This document shows, in pieces, positions 22,309-31,087 of a stretch of 41,460 bases of DNA. Location of the stretch: assembly GCA_003833135.1 (NCBI GenBank), contig QZLH01000257.1, positions 68,302 to 109,761 on the forward strand, given 5' to 3'. Numbering within the stretch: the stretch's first letter is position 1; each line of letters begins with the position of its first letter. The position numbers and the translations under genes are program-made. The DNA comes from Oehlia diaphana. Taxonomy: Eukaryota; Glomeromycota; Glomeromycetes; Glomerales; Glomeraceae. Under the pieces are notes generated by a model, which was given only the letters and a program-made list of their open reading frames with translations, was not told the DNA's origin and ran no database searches.

Positions 22309-24015
22309 ATGTCTTTTAAACAGTCTCAAGAAGTTATTAACGATTATGAAAAATTACTTGAATCTGATGAAGAATATAATGTTATCATTCATGCGGGTGA
22401 AAATGAAAATGTAGAAGTAATACACGGACATTCAAATATTTTACGTATTAGGTCTCAATATTTTCGTACGGCATTTTCTAACGAATTAACTGAGAAAAAG
22501 GATGGAAAATTTATTTTTATTTTTCCAAACATTTTACCTCAATTTTTTAAAATTATTTTAAGGTAAATTTTTAAATAAATATCGTATACGTATATATGAA
22601 ATTAATTTTCATTATAATTAATTATTTTTTTTTTTTTAATACTTAGGTTTATTTATTGTGGAAAAATTGATTTGACGAAATTACAAATATTGGAGGTTTT
22701 GAAACTTTTGATAGTAGTAGATGAACTCAAAATTCAAACACTGATTCTTTATATTAATGAATATTTGATTCAACATCGTGAATTTTTAAAACAAAATCCT
22801 ATAGAAATACTTGATACCGTTTATCAAATTGTTCAAAATGATATTTTCTCAGAAATATGTGATTATTGTCTTGAAGAAATTTGTATTAAACCGGAAAAAT
22901 TATTTAAATCTGATAAAATTTTAACTTTAAAAACGCCTTTATTAGAATTACTTTTAAAATGGGATCATTTGTTTTTGGATGAAATAGTTATATGGGAAGG
23001 TTTAATTAAATGGTGCTTGGCTCAACATCCTAATATTTCAAAAGATCCTACACAGTGGAATAACGAAGAAATCATGACCATGGAAAGAATTATTCATAGA
23101 TTTATTCCATCAATAAGATTTTATCATATCCCTTCAACAGATTTTATTACAAAAGTATACCCTTTTAAAAAAGTAATACCAGAAGATTTAATTGATAATG
23201 TACTTGTATATCACATGGCACCAGATAAAAGATTAAATGTTGATATACAACCTCCTAGAAAACCAAAAATTATTTATGATTCAATTATAATTAATAAGAA
23301 AAAATTTGCTATTATTTCTAGTTGGATAGAAAAGAAAAATCAGTATTATAATGAAAAAAATATTCCTTATGAATTCAATTTAATTTACCGTGCCAGTAGG
23401 GATGGTTATACAAATACTGCATTTCATGAAAAATGTGATAATAAAGGAGCTACTATAGTTGTGATAAAAATCACAAATTCGGAGCAAATAGTTGGAGGAT
23501 ACAATCCACTTTTTTGGGATTCAAGTAACACATTTATATCTACTTGTGATAGTTTCTTATTCTCATTTACAAATAATTATAACCATAAAAGTGCAAAATT
23601 ATTATTCTCACTTTTAAATAAAGATAACCTTCAAAGCGCAAAAGTAGGTTATAGTAACGGTGATTCATTTTCTATAAGTTGTGATCCTGATTATGGACCA
23701 GCATTTGGTGGAGGTAATGATTTATGCTTTAGTAGTGGGACGTATTATAATAATACATTTGGTGGAGGTGGTTATTTAGATGGGAGGTGGTATAGTAATA
23801 TAAATGTTAATAGCTCTTATCCTAATATTGGTATACCAGTAAATTTTAAAGCAGATGATTTTGAAGTTTTTCAAGTAATTAAGAGTTATAAGTATGATGA
23901 AATTATTAAAAAGAGATTATTGCGCAATGTTATATTTTACATTGTTTACTTTGTCACATTATTCACCGTTTTAGTAATTTCCGATAAATTTTTGAATAAG
24001 CTTAATATATACTAG
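22309..24015 (+). CDS. BTB-BACK-TLDc protein with C-terminal membrane segment
   Basis: Two exons, 22309-22562 and 22647-24015, with an 84-bp GT-AG intron at the family's conserved phase-2 site. The protein has 540 aa. Domains: BTB about 20-127 (IHGHSNILRIRSQYFRTAF), BACK about 135-245 (IVIWEGLIKW, FIPSIRFYHIP) and TLDc from about 290 to 496 (YRASRDG, CDNKGATIVVIK, IVGGYNPLFW, GPAFGGG, DDFEVFQVI). Unlike the paralogue at 5691, it continues after FQVIK with KKRLLRNVIFYIVYFVTLF and so on, a hydrophobic stretch of about 18 residues (512-529) and a short polar end, the layout of a tail-anchored protein. Within the TLDc, a 15-codon unit is tandemly duplicated (23557-23601 and 23602-23646), and a glycine-rich insertion (NNTFGGGGYLDG) follows. 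BTB-BACK proteins usually serve CUL3 ligases, so this one might act at a membrane. Which membrane cannot be told. Confidence 0.93.
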
Positions 24016-24116
24016 TTGCGTTGCAACAGGATTAGATGAGTTTTAAATCAATATAACAATAAAATCATTGTTTTATACATAATCTTATATAATATTAACA
24101 CGTTTTTATTTTAATT

Positions 24117-24205
24117 GGGATCCGTCCAAAATCTCGAAACTCGAAATCCCGAAGGTACGAAAATCCCGAATTGTCAAAATCCCGAATTTTATAATCTCAA
24201 CACCC
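24117..24205. repeat. Irregular ATCCCGAA repeat block
   Basis: Short degenerate units AAATCTCGAAACTCGAAATC, CCCGAAGGTACGAAAATC, CCCGAATTGTCAAAATC and CCCGAATTTTATAATC follow each other. In reverse complement they resemble the TTGTCGGGATTTTG units inside the insertion at 19373-19489. Confidence 0.7.
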
Positions 24206-24449
24206 CCATAAATTTTAATTATATCATTGATCCAAACATAAAGAGGCGAAAGAAAGAAAAAAAAAAAAAATAGAAAAAAATTAGTAAAATAAAAAAAATT
24301 ATTAAAAAAATAAAAAATCATGCTTACCGTAAGACGATCTAGGATAGTAGTATCCAGATCTAAAGCCTAAAAGACGATAACTGATAACGATAATATACCT
24401 TGGTATACATATATATAAATTACGGTATATGAGTATGCACTTAATGGCG

Positions 24450-24500
24450 GGCAGTTCTGAACCAAAATCGCATAATTCTGATAATTCTGGCCATGGATGC
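24450..24500. repeat. CTGGCC / TATAAT-type motif cluster
   Basis: GCGGGCAGTTCTGAACC and CATAATTCTGATAATTCTGG followed by CCATGG resemble the CTGGCC...TATAAT...CCGGCC segments at about 1980, 2219, 12963 and 18574, probably eroded ends of one small repeat family. Confidence 0.35.
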
Positions 24501-24593
24501 TTATTTTCAGGAGTGTTTACTAACCGCAAAATACGGTAAAAAAAAAAACATTAGTATAAAAAACCGGAATGAAAAATATTGTTGAAAATTCAG

Positions 24594-24795
24594 TTTTACA
24601 GCTGATTTAAAAAAGGTTGCAAATTTTTAAAGAACTCGGAAATATTCGGTAAAGCTCAAAATAAGGTAACACCATTCTCGGAATATTACTCCAAAATTAG
24701 CATATAATTTTTATTTTATATCAAGCATTACCGAATATTTCCGAGTTCTTTAAAATTTGTTAAGTATCCCGTACATTATGAAATCAGCTGTAAAA
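24594..24795. mobile_element. 202-bp MITE-like element with about 70-bp inverted repeats
   Basis: Begins TTTTACAGCTGATTT and ends AAATCAGCTGTAAAA. The arms also share AAAGAACTCGGAAATATTCG followed by GTAA. The arms are imperfect, with a small extra segment in the right arm (GTATCCCGTACATTATG). The centre is AT-rich and non-coding. No certain target duplication was seen. Confidence 0.85.
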
Positions 24796-26228
24796 GAAGA
24801 TTAGAATTAAAAATTTCGGTTAATCTAATAAAAGACCTTAAAATCTGGATGATGCGATCGGCCGCAGCCCATCGGGAACAACTACACATATTTAAACCAT
24901 AAATAATCCTCGGAAGAGATCAAGAAAGGCTAAAACCGGTCTATAGCAAACGAGGTGTGTCAGGTGCGTCGATTGATTAGCGTTCCAAAAATCAGCCCAT
25001 GCGCACAGACGAATCACAATTCAATAATATTTATGCAAGTTAATCTAAACATTACCAGGTTACACAAGAATTTTTTTTTAACTATATATATATTAAATAA
25101 AATTGATACATATCTCGCGTTTGCAATCTTGTTGAAAAAGTAGAATATACGAAATATAATTAAATCAATTAATCATAGGGTCTTCGAAGAGACAATTAAA
25201 ATTCTACCGCAGTAATGTGTTTAAGTAAAACGCTCAAAAATTGTTAATTATATTTATAATATCAGATATAGATAAGTTACTGATTACATGGTTGTAACAG
25301 ATAAACGATTACGGAACGTATTTAAACGTATCTTTAATTATTCACAACATACCACTTAACATATTCGTATATCACGAGCTGTGGTAAGACCGATTTATCT
25401 GGAAACTTTATATGGTAACACCTGTAACGCTATATTAGAATTTTTGAGGTAGTGTAACATTTATATTTCAGAACTTTCTACTCTTTTTTAACTTTTTTTT
25501 TTTTTTCGTGTCAATGATAAAATAATAAATAAACAAAAGATTTTTAATATTTATTTTTTTACAATATAAATTTATCGAAATATTATTTATATAATTACGA
25601 TTACAAACAAACTTTTACATTTTTTTTTTCTCACCCTAACCTTAATTTTTCTATCCTTAAATAAATTAGGAAATAAATAAGAAACCGGTTTTTTATCATT
25701 ATGATGTAATTGGCACTTTGTATTGCCGATCATTTAAACTCAAAGTGCTATTGTCATGAACCATTCATAAAAAAATTATTCTTCGAAAAATCTGGCGATA
25801 AAACTTTCGCGATTTATTGGATATAAAAAAAAAAAAAAAAAAAAAAAAAATCTATTTTTATACCTCATAGATGCCAACGAAAATATAATTACGGTTGCTA
25901 AGCTATAAACGAAATAAAATTAAGATTATATTTTACCTATTGTATTCTATCACATGAGATATTGTATAACAAATGATGGTCCCGTTGTACGATGAGAAGG
26001 GTACTCGATCGTATATAACAAAAAAGTATGAAATTACAAATTATAATGAAAACTATTGGTTAAATGGTTATTTATTATTATAATAATAATAAACAAAATG
26101 ATCGTGACACAATATTATGTAGTAGGGGGGACTAATTTCGGCGAAAAAGATAGAAAAAAAAAAGAAAAAAAAAATTACCAGAAAACATGAACAAGAAAAA
26201 AAATACATGAACAAATTATAAATTGATT
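24796..26228. other. Gene-free stretch with a GC-richer island and an A-run
   Basis: About 24845-25020 is richer in G and C than the surroundings (GATGCGATCGGCCGCAGCCC; CCCATGCGCACAGACGAATC) but holds no convincing frame or RNA fold that I could recognise. A run of more than twenty A lies near 25826-25850. The remainder is AT-rich. Confidence 0.5.
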
Positions 26229-26606
26229 TTAGAATTTAATTAACTGATAAGTAGGAGGACTAATTCTATAATCATGATATTCACGAGCATCATCACAAAA
26301 ATTTTTATATCTTTGTCTAATATCATCAGGTAATTCCACCCATTTTTGAGATGCGAATTTAGATAAATCTCTTATTTTATAAATTTTATATTTAAAAAGT
26401 GTAAGAAGTAATTCTCTTCTAAAGATAATAAAAGCATTTGGAATCCTCCAAGTTCGATTTCTATATCTTCCATTTCTTGAATGATTATTTTGATAAAGAT
26501 CGTTAAATGATAATTTAATTGGAAAATTTATTTGAATATTTCTATATATCTCTTCATATTGATTATTGGTTAATTCAATTGAGTTTATATTCCCCTCTTG
26601 AGACAT
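26229..26606 (-). CDS. MATA-HMG type HMG-box protein
   Basis: A single-exon gene of 125 codons from ATG 26606 to TAA 26229. The HMG box covers about residues 54-116: RIPNAFIIFRREL, then LSKFASQKWVELPDDIRQRY, then KNFCDDAREYHDY. This is the pattern of the fungal MATA-HMG group (R-x-P-N-A-F-I-x-F at the first helix, W...L at the second and third), proteins that bind DNA and in other fungi include mating-type regulators. In arbuscular mycorrhizal fungi the family is large, so a role in mating must not be assumed. The N-terminal 50 residues are polar and probably disordered. The start fits MSQEGN, matched by the first codons of the broken paralogue at 8123. The gene is the only HMG frame here with an intact start. 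It lies 2.2 kb beyond the BTB-TLDc gene and faces it. Confidence 0.88.
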   Translation of the reverse strand: MSQEGNINSIELTNNQYEEIYRNIQINFPIKLSFNDLYQNNHSRNGRYRNRTWRIPNAFIIFRRELLLTLFKYKIYKIRDLSKFASQKWVELPDDIRQRYKNFCDDAREYHDYRISPPTYQLIKF

Positions 26607-28280
26607 TGATAAAAATTTTTATTCTTGAAGGAATAAATTTACGGACCAAATCCGATTAATAACCCTTTTATATACATAAGTTACACGGAAGATCGTTTTA
26701 GCTGGGTTAGATGATGATCCAAAAGAATTTTGAATTGGGAAGATAATTATTATATGACATATGACATGTAACTTTATGAAACCTTAAATTTATTTCTTAA
26801 ACCTTTTTGCAACAATATAAAAATATATTATTGTTTTTATTATTACTATATCTTCTTAAAGATATTAATATATATTAATATATTTAATATTACATGAAAT
26901 AGATTCAAATTCAAAACGGATCTACTACTACGACTAATGACTTTCGAGTTCGTAATATCAGATCTTATTATCCCGAATCAGGTGATGCGACATCTTACTT
27001 TATATAGCCAAAAAAATTTGGGACTAAATTTTGGTATTAAAGCAGTCAGAACAACCTATCTTCGAATTATTACACAGACGGCGGACAACAATATCAGTTA
27101 GATATGATTAATTGAATTAATGCCGCAGTAAAATCTCAATTCCCGCAACAGGTAAGGTAAGAGGCTTAGACAAGATTTATTTATAATTTATTTATAATAA
27201 GCCATATGAATCATTTAAATCGAGATCCAGATAGATAATTGATCGATAATCTCTTTTTTTTATTAAAAAACTTTTTTCATATTTTCTTTTAGATGTATCG
27301 AAACTTTTAAAAAAATCAAATTTTTAAAAATTTTATTTCTATTTCACAAATATTTCATTATTGAAAACCAAATTATATCTAAATAACGATATCTTAAAAT
27401 ATTAAAAAGTTAATTATAAATCATTATTAATATTTCAACTTATTTTATATCAAAACCTCACAAACTTTAATCTATTAATTATAAAAACGAAAATAGTGAA
27501 AATTATTAAAATCATATTTATTATTACGAATTTTGTCAACTTATCAATAAAATAAATTTATTACATTATCTCAAAAATTTTTAACATTAGTTATAAATAT
27601 TTTTATTCGATCAATATTTTTATGCATAAATTTTTTCTACTTCAATATTATAGACTTATATCAATTTATTACTACATCAACTCCTTATCATATAACAAAT
27701 AAACTAAATTGATAACATGAAGTATATGTACTAATTATACTATTATTTACCATTATTACTTTTAAAATTTCCAATTCATTCATCAATTACTGCTATTATT
27801 AATTTAATATTTTCAAATAATTCATACTTCAATACTAAATATTGAACAATTTACACAATTAAATCATTAATTTCAGGACATAATTATTCAATGACCATAT
27901 TGTCATTATGGAACATTATATATTCAACAACTCAATATTGTTTATCACAAACCGATAGAAAACTGGTGGTAACAACATGATTCTAACAATATGACTATTG
28001 AAAAAGAAAAATGGAAGTTTTATATACTGTTAAAAAATCTATGATGCATGGACCATGTGATATAATTATACCTAATTCTCCATGGAAAATGTATTGATCA
28101 ACAATTAGTCTTCCAAGAAGAATTTCAGTACAATTTGATGCATCTCGTTGAAATGACTTGATATTTGATCTCATGACATTGATTGAAATTATGATTCCAA
28201 CAACATATTGAATGATGATATGAATTAAATACATACTGGAAATCAATTCAACATCCTATTCACCTTAATAATCTATATTT
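26607..28280. repeat. Upstream part of the diverged segmental duplication (copy 2)
   Basis: Collinear with 8160-10070. Shared blocks: CCTTCAAG near the start codon, AAGTTACACGGAA and GATGATCC, CCGCAGTAAAATCTCAATTC (27122), GGCTTAGAC, ATTACTACATCAACTCCTTA (27666), AAACTGGTGGTAACAAC (about 27960) and TTCAACATCCTATTCACC (28246). The spacing differs by up to a few hundred bases because of insertions and deletions. The open frame 27995-28246 (minus) is not conserved in the other copy and is not accepted. Confidence 0.7.
27118..27267. promoter_or_regulatory. Conserved non-coding block upstream of MATA-HMG gene, copy 2
   Basis: Counterpart of 8545-8663, about 510 bp upstream of the HMG start. It contains CCGCAGTAAAATCTCAATTC, GAGGCTTAGACAAG and GATAATTGATCGATAATC, followed by CTCTTTTTTTTATTAAAAAA. 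Confidence 0.45.
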
Positions 28281-30125
28281 TGATTCATCAACGCGGTGGA
28301 ATTCTTCAAATATTGTCTTATAAATGACTATTGAAACTCAAAAAAAAAATATAAAATTATTTAATAAGAATTAATTGGATAAATTCATCAACAGCAACTA
28401 AAGTTCTTATATTAATGGATTCTCTTCTGAAAAGGAATTTACAAACTAAAGACAGACATTAAATAATTTTAAACACTTAACATGTCATGTAAATATTTAA
28501 ACACATCTTATGGTAATAAGAAATTCATAATAAGAACATCACTACATTTTTGATATGTCAACAAATCCTAATAATACCTATTATTTAGATATTGTCCTAA
28601 ATGAGGATGAAAAGCTATCATTAATCAACTTTTAAGTATCAAAACTGTGATAAAAGAAAAAATATTCTAATATTGATCTAATATACTTTATATGAAGCAA
28701 GCATATATCTATGCATATTTATCAAATAAATAATATTAATTATCTCAATCTAAATCAATCATATTCTATATTAGATTTTAACTTGAAATTGATATGGGCA
28801 CAACCATATTCCTTTTATTATGGTGTATATACTACGCCACATATATTGCATATCACATTCAACTTGCTACTTCAACTCAAATTCAATTGCTTAAATTTCT
28901 TTGACTCATTGATAAATATCACATGGTTGTTCCAGTATTAAATGTCATCATAACAAAGAAAATCTTGGAAAAACATACTTTTACACCTATTATACATCTA
29001 TATCTGGTTTTATTACCGTTAGACAAGTTAAACAATAATGACCTTGAAATCACGACTTAGATGAAATGGATGAAGTTAATGAGTTTAAACTTGGGTATAT
29101 AAAACCACTAATTTGTCATGGATATTATGCTAATATTGAGCATCACCCTAAAATTTCATTTAGAAAATTTATTTACACGCTCCACTTCTTCTCAGTTACC
29201 TATCCCATCTCACCTTTATGGATGATTCAACACTAATCTCAGATTAACAACGAGGCCGTGAACACCTACTTGGCATTGCAAAAGAATTCTATTTTCTTAA
29301 TAACTTCCTCTGCCAACCACTCGAAATATGTTTAATTATCATCTTCTTCGTCTCGAACTTATGACAGTAACTCTTATTAAATGTAACTTTTAATAAGTTA
29401 TATATTAAGCATATCTTCAATCTTATTTTATTTAATATACTTCTAATTATTAATTAAATCTAATATAGTTGGGAATATATATTTTTTATGAGGGGTGATT
29501 AAGAATCTTCTAAAATTTTTTAATTAGATTACTTTTTAAACCATCTTGTGCACAGCCAACCAAACATTTGGGGACAATTTTATCAATTATATTGTACACT
29601 CTGAATTAATTACTTGATCTAATAGTAATAAATTTACTGGATTACCTATTATTAATGATGAAAATTATAACAAAGAAAGAAGAAATAATTGTGAATTTTT
29701 TTTCAAAATCTATTAAAACCTATGATAGGTTAACATTAAAACGTAGTATAATTATACAAATATCTCCTTTAAATACTTAAAATCTATTAAAACCTATTAT
29801 ACGTTAATACAAATATTTCCTTCAAATACCATACCATATTACCATTATTAATTATCATTATAATATACTTCATGAATCAAAAAATAGTCTTACAAATTTC
29901 AAATTGTAGATGTATATAATCTTTTAAAAGTATAATCCAAAATAACTAAATTACTTCACCTTTATACTATTCCCTAAACAAATATACATAATTGGGTCAA
30001 AAATCTCAAATATAAATTATCTTAATATATTAATCATAATGTTAATATTTGAAATAATAAATTATTAAACAGCTACATAAATCTTTCAGAGAAATGTGGA
30101 GATTGAAGCAGGAAGGGTGAATTGA
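28281..30125. other. Gene-poor AT-rich stretch
   Basis: No recognised gene. The short plus frame 28711-28941 has low complexity and no family signature. A GC-richer patch at about 29180-29340 is unexplained. Confidence 0.5.
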
Positions 30126-30375
30126 CGAATTTCACAAACGCCAACTTATGAATTCAAGGAGAATGGAAATATATTCACAGATTCAGATCCATCAATGATT
30201 CGATCGATCAGGGAGATTTATCATGATACCCAGCACATATTATGTATTTTCCATATTGATTTGAACTTTCGAAAAAAAAAGAAAAACTAGGAATTAATAG
30301 GTTCAAGGAATTTCGCCATAAGTTCTATACATAATCTCATTATATAATAGAATCAAAGAAAATTTAAAATGTTGA
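30126..30375 (+). pseudogene. MULE (Mutator-like) transposase remnant
   Basis: A 54-codon open frame (30126-30287, stop at 30288-30290) carries NIFTDSDPSMIRSIREIYHD and TQHILCIFHIDLNFRKK. These are the hallmark of MULE transposases: a catalytic D in the (L/F)TDxDP motif, then the C-x-x-H-I segment. After the stop the same frame continues with GINRFKEFRHKFYT, the region that follows in the family, and stops again. The rest of the protein on both sides is missing or unreadable, so this is a dead fragment. Terminal inverted repeats were not found. Confidence 0.8.
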
Positions 30376-30524
30376 TGTTTATTTTGTTAATAGATTAAAA
30401 AATTTTAATATTTTTGAATAACCACTAGTTAAAATTAAATGAATAAGGTAGAAGAAGATCAAAACAATACAATTTATATACAGAACTTAATATTTTATAC
30501 AAAACAATTAAAGTAGTTAGAACT

Positions 30525-30551
30525 CCTCTCTCTCTCTCTCTCTCTCTCTCT
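30525..30551. repeat. (CT)n microsatellite
   Basis: About thirteen uninterrupted CT dinucleotides. Confidence 0.95.
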
Positions 30552-30931
30552 GATAGGAATATTAATAACCACAACATCAATTTTTCGGTAAGCGATTCTT
30601 AAACAGAAATGAATTACAGATTAATTTAATAGTATGTACTAGTTTCAATCCTTAGACCTTACAAGTTAGAAATTAATTGCTCAATTTACAAAAGCCGTAG
30701 GACAATCAAAGATCATTATTAGATCTAATTTAGGCTCATCAGAATCTAGTTTCATTTATTCTAGTCAGTTTCTTATATAAAAGCATTCCAATTCGATAGA
30801 AGATCCTCTTTGCTTTTGGATCATAGAATGAAAACAATAATGGAGATCAAAAAAGAAATATAAAATAAAAATTTTATAGAAGATTTATCTACAGTATTAA
30901 TTCACACAATTATTAAGCCATATAAAAGATT

Positions 30932-31087
30932 TTAAAGAATTTGATACATACAAACTCCAACAGCGGCTGTACAAGCACCAACTGGACAGATGACAGCGCC
31001 TAACCTCGGCAACGCTATACCTTGAATCAACAATAACACCTTACAAGCCCACGGCCATAATGTCGCACAAGTACCTTCATTTAATAA
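30932..31087 (-). other. Possible exon for a small hydrophobic cysteine-containing protein
   Basis: A minus-strand frame of 51 codons, richer in G and C than its surroundings, reads GTCATLWPWACKVLLLIQGI, then ALPRLGAVICPVGACTAAVG and VCMYQIL before a TAA at 30932-30934. It has regularly placed cysteines in a hydrophobic context, somewhat like small fungal proteins with repeated cysteine-alanine motifs. An AG that could serve as a splice acceptor precedes the GTCATLW codons. No start or upstream exon was found, so this may also be a remnant. Function unknown. Confidence 0.3.

Noticed and set aside
24106..24529. Two overlapping minus-strand frames downstream of the BTB-TLDc gene
   Set aside because: They cross the ATCCCGAA repeat block, an A-run and the CTGGCC motif cluster, and have no protein-like features.
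30290..30660. GTTCAA and TTTCAATCC segments looking like a tRNA T-loop
   Set aside because: No matching acceptor stem, D-loop or anticodon arm could be found around them.
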